NCBI RefSeq assembly: GCF_001625445.1
Contig: NZ_LWHG01000033.1
Span: 1-64,000 of the forward strand
DNA: 64,000 bases
Origin: Haladaptatus sp. R4
Lineage (GTDB): Archaea > Halobacteriota > Halobacteria > Halobacteriales > Haladaptataceae
Direction: 5' to 3'
The notes under the pieces were generated by a model. It worked only from the letters and a program-made list of their open reading frames with translations, was not told the origin of the DNA and searched no databases. Numbering within the stretch: position 1 is the stretch's first letter; the number at the start of each line of letters is the position of its first letter. Both the position numbers and the translations under genes were made by a program. Below are positions 17,385-27,036 of the stretch, one piece after another.

Positions 17385-17603
17385 ATCCAGCCTTAGGATT
17401 CTAAGGTTGGATCGAAATCATACATGTAGCCTTTCACAGCCTCAAACGACTGAAAACCGGTCTTACCCGAGTCGTCCTGGATGCTGTTACTCATCCAACC
17501 TTAGACGCTCCTACTCTTGTTACTATTCCAACCTTAGGTTTGTGGGTCGATATGGGCTCACACAGGTAGTATCACGGAATAGAACGTCTATATCCAGCCT
17601 TAG
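17385..17603. repeat. ATCCARCCTTAG repeat cluster
   Basis: Five copies of ATCCAGCCTTAG / ATCCAACCTTAG at 17385, 17401 (inverted), 17493, 17525 and 17592. The first two face each other across GATT and form a 12-bp inverted repeat. The cluster lies in a gene-free 700-base stretch before a small zinc-ribbon gene. It is probably a set of binding sites; the protein is unknown. Confidence 0.55.
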
Positions 17604-17740
17604 CTCCAAGATGTTAATATTCTATAAATGATTCCTCATATACTTGTGACTTTGGAGATATACTCTCCAACCCAGTCGTCGATTCAGGACATCTCTTGCC
17701 TTCCCAAAGTAGTTGGTACAGGAAGCCGTTGAGAAATGAA

Positions 17741-17851
17741 ATGAGTCCTGGCTTCACTCAATGTCCTGACTGTGGATGGACCGGGAAGACAAGTGATCGC
17801 GTGATCGATGAACTCGAACGAAAGTGCCCTGTCTGCGACTATGTCTTTTGA
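17741..17851 (+). CDS. 36-residue zinc-ribbon protein
   Basis: From ATG 17741: MSPGFTQCPDCGWTGKTSDR, then a short linker and CPVCDYVF. Two CxxC pairs 24 residues apart make a complete small zinc ribbon of the kind abundant in haloarchaea. The ORF is short, but the coding pattern is convincing. Confidence 0.55.
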   Translation: MSPGFTQCPDCGWTGKTSDRVIDELERKCPVCDYVF

Positions 17852-17877
17852 CGTAATTCGTGAACCGAGAGATTTAT

Positions 17878-18122
17878 TCACTCTTTCTCCGGAATCCACC
17901 AGATCACAACCCGCGGACTCAATTTCCCACGTTCCAATTCACCTCGCTCGTGAAGCTCCTCAAGCCGCTGATGCACTGGGCGCCGTTCCATTGCAACTGT
18001 ATCTTCGACCCACCGAGCGGTTACTGCCGGAAACTCGGACTCACGAATCACCCGAAGAATATCGTCATCACTCGTTTGCTCCGCAAATCGTCCCTGCTCG
18101 TCGCGTTCACTCTCGTTCTCAG
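17878..18122 (-). CDS. winged-helix DNA-binding protein
   Basis: About 80 residues: a charged lead (TENESERDEQGRFAEQTSDD), then the winged helix also seen at 5162-5347, with which it is nearly identical. There is no in-frame ATG between the upstream gene's stop (18137) and the domain; the first plausible codon is CTG 18122, so translation may begin there, further upstream within the neighbouring gene, or not at all. The internal ATG of the 5162 copy is ATT here. Confidence 0.5.
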
Positions 18123-18136
18123 TCAGAGCGCATCTA

Positions 18137-18550
18137 TCACGGAATTCCGATATGTCGATGGCGGAAGAACAGATAGAGGCATGCAATTGGGACATTGAGC
18201 AGCGGAATGACCATGAGAAAATAGAGAATGGTTGGCTTCCACTCGGAGTGCTTCCGGACATATTGGCGGTCAGAATACACAGCCACCAGTGACAGAAGTG
18301 CAACTGCGTAACTCACGAGGATGATTCCCCCAGCAAGATACGTCGTCAAATACCCTGAGACATTGAGCGGGACAAATCTAGTGATACCCATTGTAAAGAT
18401 CGTCACAACAGACCAGAGAACGAATAGCACCGGAATTGCGAGTATCACCAGCCACCATCCTCTCGAGTGAAGATATCGCTCGAACGACGACCTTGAAGAG
18501 AGTTCTGTAGTGACCATAGATGCTATATCGCTCCCCGGAGGTAAATCCAT
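18137..18550 (-). CDS. small membrane protein with four predicted segments
   Basis: About 137 residues from ATG 18550 (ATG 18517 also possible). Hydrophobic segments lie near VILAIPVLFVLWSVVTIF, LAGGIILVSYAVALLSLV and ILYFLMVIPLLNVPIACLYL. It lies directly upstream of the winged-helix gene on the same strand. The family is unknown. Confidence 0.55.
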   Translation of the reverse strand: MDLPPGSDIASMVTTELSSRSSFERYLHSRGWWLVILAIPVLFVLWSVVTIFTMGITRFVPLNVSGYLTTYLAGGIILVSYAVALLSLVAVYSDRQYVRKHSEWKPTILYFLMVIPLLNVPIACLYLFFRHRHIGIP

Positions 18551-18616
18551 TCCTAGAATGATGAGTAACTTGTTCCCACACAAGAGCTTTGTTCAGATAC
18601 GCACAACTACCAAATA

Positions 18617-19432
18617 ATGCTTCAGCGTCCGGTACAGCGTACTCTCTTTGATCTCGCGTGTGGGATTTATACTAGCATTCTTGCAACAGTGGTCGTTACA
18701 CTCCTCACGAGCACTCACTACTTCTCACGCATTTCACTCATTACAGCATGCTTCGGCCTCTTGTTTGGTATTGCTCTTGCAGTTGCTCGAGACGATCTCG
18801 CTGAATTGCTTGTTCGCACTCGTCTCTATCTCGCGCTCTCACTCGGTCCATTCTTGGTGTATCTGATCAGCGAAGGAGTTACCGCATTTAGGATGGGTCC
18901 AGATTCGACCGTACTACAGAATTGGATCGCTGAAGCTCTACTTCTCACAATTGCTGGATTCTTCCTCTATATCACAACGATGAACTACTATGCTGTGGTC
19001 CTCCGCCGTCATGAAGAAGTTCTCATCGAGTGGTTTGGGCGACCAGATACCTCGTATCTCCGTTTCGTTCGACTATTATCAATCGTGGGCGGTCTCATCT
19101 TCCTTGTGAGCGGATTCATACTCCACATCCCGATAGAACCAATCCAAGGTTTGTTCCCCTCGATCGGAGGCGTTCTCTTGGGCAATGCAATTGTCATAGG
19201 AAAAACCAAGCACTATACACTGGTTGAGAGCGGCCTCCTCGTAAAACGGAGTGGCACACTCGCTACCCGATTTATTCCACGCCAGCAGCTACGCTCGGTC
19301 GAATACAACGAAGATGTTCTCACGCTTCATCGGGGATTACCATGGCCACTGCCATTTCGATGCCGACTCGCACCGATTCCAGATTCTGACTCGGTTGTCC
19401 AGTCACTTCAGAAGTATGTAAACGAAAATTAG
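18617..19432 (+). CDS. multi-pass membrane protein with C-terminal PH-like segment
   Basis: 271 residues. About six hydrophobic segments in the first 190 residues are followed by a soluble C-terminus (KHYTLVESGLLVKRSG, then QQLRSVEYNEDVLTL) resembling the membrane-attached PH-like (bPH) domains. Divergent from the membrane protein at 18137. The role is unknown. Confidence 0.65.
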   Translation: MLQRPVQRTLFDLACGIYTSILATVVVTLLTSTHYFSRISLITACFGLLFGIALAVARDDLAELLVRTRLYLALSLGPFLVYLISEGVTAFRMGPDSTVLQNWIAEALLLTIAGFFLYITTMNYYAVVLRRHEEVLIEWFGRPDTSYLRFVRLLSIVGGLIFLVSGFILHIPIEPIQGLFPSIGGVLLGNAIVIGKTKHYTLVESGLLVKRSGTLATRFIPRQQLRSVEYNEDVLTLHRGLPWPLPFRCRLAPIPDSDSVVQSLQKYVNEN

Positions 19433-19443
19433 AACAAAGATTT

Positions 19444-19662
19444 CTACCGAGAGAGGACACGGCGAATCGGGGTCTGAACGAGATACAATGCGATTGTCGC
19501 ACCAAGGAATGGCGTGAAAGCATCACTGACTGTGTGAATATTGCCGATGAGGAGATTGACGAGTACAGCAATGATTCCAACGAGAACAGAAAACGCCAGA
19601 CGCTGCTTGTCGAATAAGAGTTCTCGAGAGGAGGGAGATGAGCGAGCGGAGTTTGCTGTCAT
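19444..19662 (-). CDS. small two-segment membrane protein
   Basis: 72 residues with hydrophobic segments around LAFSVLVGIIAVLVNLLIG and FLGATIALYLVQTPI. It converges on the 18617 gene with an 11-base gap. The function is unknown. The 260 bases upstream (19663-19924) have no gene. Confidence 0.5.
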   Translation of the reverse strand: MTANSARSSPSSRELLFDKQRLAFSVLVGIIAVLVNLLIGNIHTVSDAFTPFLGATIALYLVQTPIRRVLSR

Positions 19663-19924
19663 ACAAACCTATTGGATAGTGTTCTGAATAAACATTACGA
19701 GTGGATCGAAATTAGCGTATCCCTATCATTTTGAGGAACATTCAACACCCACTAAGTCATCGTACCGATGAATTGCTCTCTTTGTTCCTGGTCGGCCTTT
19801 GGTGTGGCTCTCATTTAGCAGCGAGCAGCACCTGATCACGACGCTGCCTTCTCGATAATCGCTAAAACAGTCTCACATGTTATAATAACTATTTGGCGTC
19901 GTGTATTCTCATAGAGACTACAGT

Positions 19925-20287
19925 ATGGTTACAGAACAAACTCGAGCCCGTATGGAGTTTATCGGAAGTATCACTAGCCTACTGGCAATCTTGCTGTTTC
20001 GGAGACGCTCTGATGAGTATGAACCCCTCTCTCGCCGATGGATGATTGCTGGCTTTGTTAGCATGATCCCGTATCAGTGGGCGTACGATCGTGATTGGCA
20101 TTCGCTCAAGAGTTCTACTCGACGACGGGGAATCGCGACGATGGGGTGGTCAGCTATTCAGCAATTCATCCTGCCAGAAAATGAGTCCGTCAAGTATAGT
20201 TTCTCAATCGGAATGCTCGCAGGCAGCATTGTATATCGACTTTGGTATGGTGTGCTTCAGCCTCTCCCCATCACCGATAACGAGTAG
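19925..20287 (+). CDS. small membrane-associated protein, unknown
   Basis: About 120 residues from ATG 19925 (the open frame begins at 19901). Two weak hydrophobic segments (FIGSITSLLAILLF and FSIGMLAGSIVYRLWYG) flank a basic, aromatic-rich middle (MIPYQWAYDRDWHSLKSSTR). I do not recognise a family. Confidence 0.5.
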   Translation: MVTEQTRARMEFIGSITSLLAILLFRRRSDEYEPLSRRWMIAGFVSMIPYQWAYDRDWHSLKSSTRRRGIATMGWSAIQQFILPENESVKYSFSIGMLAGSIVYRLWYGVLQPLPITDNE

Positions 20288-20753
20288 AACGGGACTGTCG
20301 GCGGTTCACTGGTTCACTATTTGGATGACCAACCAATAGTGACCCGCTTCTCTCACCCTTGAAGCTCAACCGTGACTCTCACTCACCACCACTGGTTTCG
20401 ATACCAAGAATTTGGATATCACTCGCTTGCTCAGTATCAATCTCGGGCGTCGAACTGGGTAATAGAGACATGACTGGATCAGTTGTATTTCCCTACTCGG
20501 GCACACTATGGCACGCGGTCGAGCAGGAAGGAGGGGGTGGCGAGGGAGAGGGCGTGCGGATCCGGAGTGATGGCGCCAGACCCACGCGAGACCGATTCAG
20601 GGTGTCAGAGGCAACCGCGCCACACCTGGTCCTTTGGGGGGTTCGGTATATGCTTTGTGCTACTGTTAAAAAATAAGACAGTCAGACAAACGACCATAGA
20701 CGGGATTTCGACTATCGTGACCGTTCAACGCAGTTTGTGATTCTATCTTATCA
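20288..20753. other. gene-free stretch with a GATGGCGCCAGA repeat copy
   Basis: This holds the third copy of the dispersed repeat (GGAGTGATGGCGCCAGACCC near 20563), ending in a CTTTGTGCTACT stretch that resembles CTTTGTGGTCA in the other copies. Open frames here are not supported by any recognisable protein pattern. Confidence 0.4.
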
Positions 20754-21059
20754 TCATCGATGTATGAACGTCGAGATATAGAGCGGCAACCGACCAAGGA
20801 AGATGAGGCTGAAGTACGTTACTCCGGCAATTCGAACTAATATCGGAAATAGGTTGAGCAACGCTTGTACACCGAGGACAATCGCCAGTATCAATGAAAA
20901 TCGGAGAAGCGGACGCTGGAATCGGTTCATCACAAATTCACTGTTGAATAACACCAGTGATATTCCAGCTAAGAAAACACCAATACCCGCACCAACAATG
21001 AGTGTGGTCACACTCGCCGAGGCTACCATTTTCGAAGTCAGTAATATAGACCCATACAA
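20754..21059 (-). CDS. small membrane protein, 5' flank replaced by SprT remnant
   Basis: 101 residues with three hydrophobic segments (TLIVGAGIGVFLAGISLVLF, LILAIVLGVQALLNLFPILV and a last one near YFSLIFLGRLPLY). Its upstream region is cut by a SprT fragment that begins at about 21078, so the natural promoter is likely lost and the gene may be silent or itself truncated. Confidence 0.5.
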   Translation of the reverse strand: MYGSILLTSKMVASASVTTLIVGAGIGVFLAGISLVLFNSEFVMNRFQRPLLRFSLILAIVLGVQALLNLFPILVRIAGVTYFSLIFLGRLPLYISTFIHR

Positions 21060-21077
21060 CCCAAGAGCAAGCAGTAA

Positions 21078-21302
21078 ATTCGGCGACGCAGATCACGGCG
21101 CAACGTTCACCCAGTGGACAGACCGCCTTGACACCTCACAGCACTGTAAGTGATTCACTCCACCCAAGTGGTGCTCATCTGCGAGGACTGCGGCGGTCGG
21201 ATTGCCCGATATCGTCGGTCGAAGACGGTCCGCAATCCGGAGCAGTACAGCTGTAGTGAGTGCGGCGGTGCAATTCGTGTCGAAAAGGGAGCCGATCAGT
21301 AA
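21078..21302 (+). pseudogene. SprT gene remnant (3' part)
   Basis: Corresponds to the intact SprT gene from its EFGDADHGATF segment to the stop. It carries a TGA after QHCK and a small deletion in the PKWWLV region that shifts frame; the final zinc-ribbon pairs (CEDCGG, CSECGG) are still readable. Confidence 0.65.
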
Positions 21303-21388
21303 CATCGCGAGAATCGAGAACCCGCAATTACTACTCAATATTTTAAGCACGGGCAAGATATATGTTGTGGTAGTGCGAAGAATAGGAT

Positions 21389-21916
21389 ATGACTCCAGAC
21401 GACACCTCATCCACGCCGCCAAGTCTCTCTGAGGAATGGACCGAAACGTGGGAAAACGAATCGACACGAGACCGGGTGTATACCACAGCCCTGCAGTTGT
21501 ATGAGCCAACACGAGTTGCTGCGATCGCCGAGAGAGCAAACGTCTCGAAGGAAACCGCTCGAGACTATCTGCAGTGGTTCACGGAAATCGGGATGCTAAC
21601 GCAAACCAACGAGGCTCCAGATGAATTTGTCCGTGACGAGGATTACTTCCAATGGCGACGGATTCATCGGCTGTGTGGACTCCCCATGGAGGAACTCGAA
21701 CAACGATTGAAAACAGAAATCGAAAAAGAGCGGCGCTACCGCGAAAAATACGATGCTGAGGGACCCGACCAAGTGGATGCGCTCGATCATGCAGACTATG
21801 CTGATGTCGAGGATATCTGGTCGGAATTGCAAGAGTGGAAAACCGTTCGACGGCGAATTGAAGAACTCGAACAGGCACGGCAGAATCACGACAACACCAC
21901 GCAAGCGTCCGCCTAA
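21389..21916 (+). CDS. DUF7342-type winged-helix protein
   Basis: 175 residues: a winged helix (YTTALQLYEPTRVAAIAERA, then VSKETARDYLQWFTEIGML) followed by a long charged helix ending in a coiled-coil-like RRIEELEQARQ. In haloarchaea such genes stand before a small partner protein. Here the partner starts four bases downstream but is broken. Probably the regulator or antitoxin half of a two-gene module. Confidence 0.7.
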   Translation: MTPDDTSSTPPSLSEEWTETWENESTRDRVYTTALQLYEPTRVAAIAERANVSKETARDYLQWFTEIGMLTQTNEAPDEFVRDEDYFQWRRIHRLCGLPMEELEQRLKTEIEKERRYREKYDAEGPDQVDALDHADYADVEDIWSELQEWKTVRRRIEELEQARQNHDNTTQASA

Positions 21917-21920
21917 TCGA

Positions 21921-22113
21921 TGAGCGACGATACCGAGAAAATACTCGATGAGACACTGTTACGGCACATTGCTCGTCGATTGGACGCTCTCACTCGTTGA
22001 ATCTGTCTCTGTCTTTCCGCACGAACGTCCGGAATCGGTTGTAGCGTGGTTTGATCTTCGGTATTTTCCTGACACAATTCAAAAGGTTGTATTCGAGATC
22101 CGTGTCTACACGA
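21921..22113 (+). pseudogene. truncated partner gene of the DUF7342 protein
   Basis: From ATG 21921 the frame encodes MSDDTEKILDETLLRHIARR and then LDALTR before a stop. In another frame the similarity continues (VSVFPHERPESVV, then RYFPDTIQKVVFEIRVYTN) up to 22113, where SWIM sequence takes over. The C-terminal half of the expected protein is absent. It is therefore inactivated by a frameshift and by replacement with a SWIM fragment. Confidence 0.6.
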
Positions 22114-22253
22114 ACCTTCTGCAAACACATGGCTGCCGTCGAAACCGCAACAGACGACGGATGCTCGACGCCTTCCCCTCCGAGGACGACAACGAGACCG
22201 AACCCGACGATTGTGATTGTGACGGTCTCGGTGGCTTCCTGTGCTGGGCAAGC
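22114..22253 (+). pseudogene. SWIM gene remnant (3' part)
   Basis: It begins inside the SWIM motif (FCKHMAAVE equivalent), carries a one-base deletion near 22160, and ends in the Cys-rich tail. It is joined without a gap to the truncated gene before it. Confidence 0.6.
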
Positions 22254-22327
22254 TTCATACAATCGTCACACTCATGGAGTAAATGACCAACACGAGGGAT
22301 CGGAATGGTCATCATTCGGTTAGCTAT

Positions 22328-23014
22328 CTACTCAGTGACCGCGTCCATTCGCTCATCGCCGCGCTCGTTTTCGTCGCCGTTCAGGCTTGCGGTCACTCGT
22401 TCGACGAGCAGCGGAAGAGTCGAAACCCCGGTACCAATCACGGCTCCCGTGACTTTCCCCTTCGTCCCAAACCGTTTGCCGACCTCGTATCCTGTTCTTG
22501 CGTGCCGAACACCGTCTAAATACCGCTCAATGTCACTCACCCCACTGAACGGTTGTGGTGGTTCTTCGGGGTCAAATGTCTCACGGGTGCTGTTGTACGC
22601 ACCGTACATCGTACCTATCCCGCCCCCGAGAACCGCACCGTACGGTCCGGCGATGTATCCTCGTCGCGCCCCTTGGAACGCGCTCTTCGCTGCGTAGCGA
22701 TGGTCAATTGCGTCGACAAACTCTCGAATTTCGATTGCAAGCGTGGTCGTCGATCGGTTTGCTGTTGCCGCAATCGCCAATGGGTCCGACGGTGTTTTCA
22801 AACTTTGGTTGTTCATGTGTTCCCGAACGATATCGACCGCTTCTCTCGCCGACGTGGCGGCGCTCGATAGCTCATTGTATGCAATGGTCCCATTTCTGAC
22901 CGTCTCTCGTGCGGCGGTTTCTCCCACGTTACGCCCTACGTGTGACACCGCTTCTGTTTGCTCCGTTACGTCCTCGGCAACCTCGCGTACGCGATTTCGG
23001 AGTTGAAGTTCCAT
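22328..23014 (-). CDS. glycine-zipper-containing protein, unknown
   Basis: About 228 residues from ATG 23014 (the frame is open to 23047). The N-terminal helical half (LRNRVREVAEDVTEQTEAV) is followed by RRGYIAGPYGAVLGGGIGTM and a second Gly-rich GKVTGAVIGTGVS segment, typical of glycine-zipper membrane-inserting helices. It could associate with membranes, but no family is recognised. Confidence 0.55.
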   Translation of the reverse strand: MELQLRNRVREVAEDVTEQTEAVSHVGRNVGETAARETVRNGTIAYNELSSAATSAREAVDIVREHMNNQSLKTPSDPLAIAATANRSTTTLAIEIREFVDAIDHRYAAKSAFQGARRGYIAGPYGAVLGGGIGTMYGAYNSTRETFDPEEPPQPFSGVSDIERYLDGVRHARTGYEVGKRFGTKGKVTGAVIGTGVSTLPLLVERVTASLNGDENERGDERMDAVTE

Positions 23015-23331
23015 ACATCTTGATAGTGGTTCTACAGTCCTGGCCATTCGCTTTGCGCATGTAAGGTCCTTCTAAGGGAAGCACGATTGGCATCAAAGAG
23101 GAAAGATATGGAGAGCCTGAGCAATATTTCATATATTTTGGATTACTATCAATCGGTTGCTTAGGCCGTCGGATGAGCGCTCACTATCCACTCGGTATGT
23201 GACGTATGCTTCTTATGGACAGTTACTAGCTAACATGTTATCAACTAGCTGTCCGATCATAGTCTGTTTGGACTATTGTTTTGCTTGATCAACACTCTTA
23301 TGGAAAACACGTTCTAAGAGTAGATGTGACA

Positions 23332-23607
23332 ATGAGTGTAACGGCTAGTTCACAGTCTCTGGATGGTATGTGTGCCAATCGAGCGAGCGCCGTCGCTCTT
23401 GAGGCATTAGTACAATACGACGACCTCGATCTCGACGAAATGGGCCTTCGACTCTACGATTTGGTTGATCCAGAGGCACTCGATAGCCTGTTTTGCCATC
23501 AGGAAGAATCTGCCCCTTCTGTAGAGTTCGAGGTTTGCGATGCTACGGTCCATGTATGGCAATCAGATGGCGAGATCCGAGCACGGGTCAATGATGAACA
23601 TGACTAG
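23332..23607 (+). CDS. HalOD1 output-domain protein
   Basis: About 91 residues from ATG 23332. Core LRLYDLVDPEALDSLF, then VEFEVCDATVHVWQSDGEIR. A short stand-alone HalOD1 domain; its 3' side is followed within 75 bases by a SWIM remnant. Confidence 0.65.
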   Translation: MSVTASSQSLDGMCANRASAVALEALVQYDDLDLDEMGLRLYDLVDPEALDSLFCHQEESAPSVEFEVCDATVHVWQSDGEIRARVNDEHD

Positions 23608-23679
23608 CTCACTGGGGCGCACAGAGAAGAAATCGAGAGCCTTGAAATCGAGCCCCGGTAGAGTTGTTACCCTCGTTAG

Positions 23680-23938
23680 CAACACCTACGGCAAACATAT
23701 GGCCGCCGTTGAGAATGCGACTGACGACGGAACGCTCGACGCCTTCCCCTGGAGACGACGACGATACCCAACCCGACAACTGCGACTGTGACGGTCTTAA
23801 CGGGTCCCATGCTGGCCGTGCGTGCGAACGGGACGAACAGAACTACCGAACGAACCACCGCTGCAGCCCTTTTTATCCATGGCACGCCAATTGACGTTCT
23901 CGGATCTCACCGAGCAGCGAACGCTCAGGGCAGATCCT
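23680..23938 (+). pseudogene. SWIM 3' remnant followed by SprT 5' remnant
   Basis: Bases 23680-23852 match the second half of the SWIM gene with a one-base change of frame near 23750. Bases 23879-23938 are the SprT start (MARQLTFSDLTEQRTL) and break off after about 18 codons. The CTTTTTATCC leader before ATG 23879 is intact. The 195 bases after it have no gene. Confidence 0.65.
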
Positions 23939-24133
23939 GGAATAGTTGTGGGTTGTATTTGAAATACTGTGTGGCTGTTTGAGGAGATGAGATACCTCTT
24001 GATTTGAGATATAAAGGAATGCCTAAGCTCACGTATTTAGAGATAACCTTCTGAATGTCGAATATTCACTACCTCAACACAATCACCCGCTTCCAACGGA
24101 TTTAAGACATGGTGTTCCATAGTATTGGGTACA

Positions 24134-25258
24134 GTGAGCAATACCAAATTCAACCCATCCGAGATTGCGCGACGTGTACAGGACGATGACGCCGAAGAGC
24201 TGTTCGTTCTCGACGTCCGTCGAGAAGAGGACTTCGAAGAATGGCAGATTCCGGGAAGTACGAACGTACCAGTCTACGACGAACTCCTGGAGTACAATTA
24301 CGCCACGCTCGAAGATCACCTCGACGAACTCCCTGAAGACAAAGAGATAGCCGTCGTCTGCGTTGCTGGCATTACGTCCGCTCGCGCGGCCGAGTTCCTC
24401 CGCGAACATGGGTACGACGCCGAATCCATCGACAACGGAATGAACGGTTGGGGTCGCGTCCACCGCCAGTATGACCTCACCGCTGCTGATGGCGTAATTC
24501 AAACCATCCGTCCCGGGACAGGCTGTGTCTCCTATCTCGTCCACGACGATGACGAAGCGGTCGTTGTCGATCCCACTCAATACATTGAGGAGTATCTAGC
24601 CATTGCCGACGAACAAGACCTCGAGATCATCGGCGTCGCAGACACACACGCACACGCCGACCACGTTTCCGGTGCTCGTCGCCTCGCTGGCGAACTCGAC
24701 GTTCCGTACTACCTCCACGGCGAGGATGCAGGGGAACTCGATGGTGTGACCGAACTCACGGATGATGATGCAATCACTGTCGGTGACCGAACGCTCGATG
24801 TCATCTATACACCCGGCCATACGCCCGGTAGCGTCTCCTTCGAGTACGGCAACGTGCTCCTCTCCGGGGACACCCTGTTCCTCCGAAGCGTCGGTCGTCC
24901 CGATCTCGAAGACAGCTCCGAAGATGCCGTCCGCGAAGCTGCAAGCAAGCTATTCGAAAGCCTTGAGCGTCTCACCAATTACAACGATGGAACGCTCGTC
25001 CTCCCCGGGCACTTCAGCGATGAGACGGTTCGTCCACTTGCCACTGATCTCGATGAGCTCCAAGAAGAAACGACGAACGAACTTCTAAGCTACGTTGAGG
25101 CAGACGACGAGACTGCATTCGTCGAAACCATCGTTGACAGTCTCGCTGACGAGCCCGCCAACTATAACGAGATTAAGCAGATCAACTGGGGGAAAGAACA
25201 ACCTGGTGGAGACGTCGAATCCCTCGAACTCGGTCCGAACAACTGCGCGGCAAACTAA
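24134..25258 (+). CDS. rhodanese / metallo-beta-lactamase fusion (persulfide dioxygenase-like)
   Basis: About 374 residues from GTG 24134. An N-terminal rhodanese domain (LFVLDVRREEDFEEWQIPGS) has its active Cys in VVCVAGITSARA, near residue 75. A metallo-beta-lactamase domain follows with the metal motif THAHADHVSG, then YTPGHTPGS, LLSGDTLF and VLPGHF. In ETHE1/Blh-type enzymes this combination oxidises glutathione or other persulfides to sulfite and passes sulfane sulfur on. The MFS gene 18 bases downstream fits a sulfur export role. The soluble enzyme appears intact. Confidence 0.85.
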   Translation: MSNTKFNPSEIARRVQDDDAEELFVLDVRREEDFEEWQIPGSTNVPVYDELLEYNYATLEDHLDELPEDKEIAVVCVAGITSARAAEFLREHGYDAESIDNGMNGWGRVHRQYDLTAADGVIQTIRPGTGCVSYLVHDDDEAVVVDPTQYIEEYLAIADEQDLEIIGVADTHAHADHVSGARRLAGELDVPYYLHGEDAGELDGVTELTDDDAITVGDRTLDVIYTPGHTPGSVSFEYGNVLLSGDTLFLRSVGRPDLEDSSEDAVREAASKLFESLERLTNYNDGTLVLPGHFSDETVRPLATDLDELQEETTNELLSYVEADDETAFVETIVDSLADEPANYNEIKQINWGKEQPGGDVESLELGPNNCAAN

Positions 25259-25276
25259 ACGCTAAACCGTTCTTCT

Positions 25277-26553
25277 ATGACCTACAGGCAGGGTATTCGA
25301 CGAAATTGGTCGCAATTTGCACTGCAACTCCTCATCGTGTTTGCAGTTGGACTAACGATCGGTACCGAGCGGAACGTCGTCCCCGTCCTTGGCGAGATAT
25401 TTTAGGGGTCAAATCGATACTCGTCGTCGGATCGTTCGTGGTGAGCTTTGGCTTCGTCAAAGCGTTACTCAACCTCTATGGAGGAAAGTGGTCGGAATCG
25501 TATGGTCGCAAGCCGATTCTTATTGGTGGGTGGCTCATTGCATTACCAATTCCGATCATCCTGATCTATGCACCAAACTGGTGGTGGATCACGCTGGGGA
25601 ACGTTCTCCTCGGAATTAATCAGGGATTGGCATGGAGTATGAGCGTCAACGCAAAGATCGATCTCGCCGGAAGCGATGCTCGTGGGCTCGCCGTCGGACT
25701 TGACGAAGCATTCGGGTATGGTGGAGTCGCCCTCGGCGCATGGGTCACGGGCATCATCGCTGCACAATACGGACTTCGACCTGCCCCCTTCTACTTCCTT
25801 GCAAGCGTTATCGTACTCGCATTCGTTATCTCGGTTCTGTCTGTGAAGGAGACGCTTCCCTATGCAGAGGCCGAAGCTGCGAATCAGACTAGCGAGACGG
25901 ACGCTGAGCTTCCGTTTCAATCGATACTGAAACGTGCGACATGGGGTGACAAAACGCTGTTTGCAGCATCGCAAGCCGGAAATGTCGAGAAGTTCGTCGA
26001 CGCGCTAGTCTGGATCGCCTATCCCCTTTTCTTAACGACTGCTGGGTTGTCAGTCGTGGAGGTTGGGACAGTTATTGGGGTCTATGGAGGTCTCTGGGGG
26101 GTTCTTCAATTATACACCGGAAAGCTCGCAGATGACATCGGTCGGCGTCCGCCTGTCGTGACTGGGATGTTCATTGCTGGCATCGGTGTGCTTACGACAG
26201 TGATCGTCAATGGATACTTGTTCTGGCTCATAACCGCTGGCATCACAGGGGTTGGAATGGCGCTTCTCTACCCCAACCTCATCACAGTCGTGGGTGATGC
26301 CGCTCACCCATCGTGGCGGGCGACTGGCCTTGGCGTGTATCGAATGTGGCGTGACGCGGGGTACGGATTCGGAGCCATCGTGATCGGCCTAACAGCTGAT
26401 CTTGTCTCAATGGAAGCCGCGTTCTATCTCGTTGCGATAGCGATGTTCGTCTCAGGGGGTATTACACTCGTGTGGATGCGAGAGACGCATCCTGAACAGG
26501 ATACGGATGGAGGCCTTACAACTCAGATATCGGGATCCTCTAGCGACAATTGA
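25277..26553 (+). pseudogene. MFS transporter with a one-base frameshift
   Basis: About 12 hydrophobic segments of a major facilitator transporter. From ATG 25277 the first 43 codons (for example WSQFALQLLIVFAVGLTIGT) run into TAG at 25403. Adding one base near 25396 restores GEDILGVKS and joins the long frame (SFVVSFGFVKALLNLYGG, then WSESYGRKP, the loop 2-3 motif). The rest is intact. The final stop TGA is formed where a SWIM remnant begins, so the C-terminus may have been reset by recombination. A sequencing error cannot be excluded. Confidence 0.75.
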
Positions 26554-26870
26554 TGGCTTGTACGTGCTCGCACCATATCCACCGCAACGCATTTTGCAAA
26601 CACATGGCTGTCGTCGAAACCGCAACTGACGACGGGACGCTCGATGCGTTCCCATCGAAAGACAACGAGTCTGAACCCGAAGACTGCGACTGTGACGGCC
26701 TCGGTGACTTCCCGTGCTGGCCGTGCGTACGAACGGGCCGGAAGGAACTACCGAACGAACCACCGCTTCAGTTCTTTTTAGACATGGCACGCCAACTGAC
26801 GGCATCGGATATCCCCGCCCAGCGAATGCTAATCGAACACGTGGATACTAGAGATATTATTGCTGAATAG
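26553..26870 (+). pseudogene. SWIM 3' and SprT 5' remnants read as one frame
   Basis: From the ATG of the SWIM core (MACTCSHHIH...CKHMAVVE) through the Cys-rich tail, the normal stop is replaced by a Glu codon. The frame runs on through the spacer (NEPPLQFFLD) into MARQLTASDIPAQRML of SprT, then leaves homology at about 26833. A fusion protein of about 105 residues is possible but probably meaningless. It overlaps the MFS stop codon. Confidence 0.6.
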
Positions 26871-27036
26871 TATAATTGTGTGTTCAATTTTGGAACGAAT
26901 GGAGAGTGCAGTGGCGACATAGAAATAAACGATCCTGCCTAAGTTCTATTGAGGGAGGAGTACTCCTGAGGAGCAAGCTATGTCATGTGTGGGGTGAATA
27001 GGGGGAACGAACGCCATGTTTTCGGGGGGACCAACA

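Noticed and set aside
20359-20740. Plus-strand ORFs covering the dispersed repeat
   Set aside because: The reading frame is not kept between repeat copies, so coding is unlikely.
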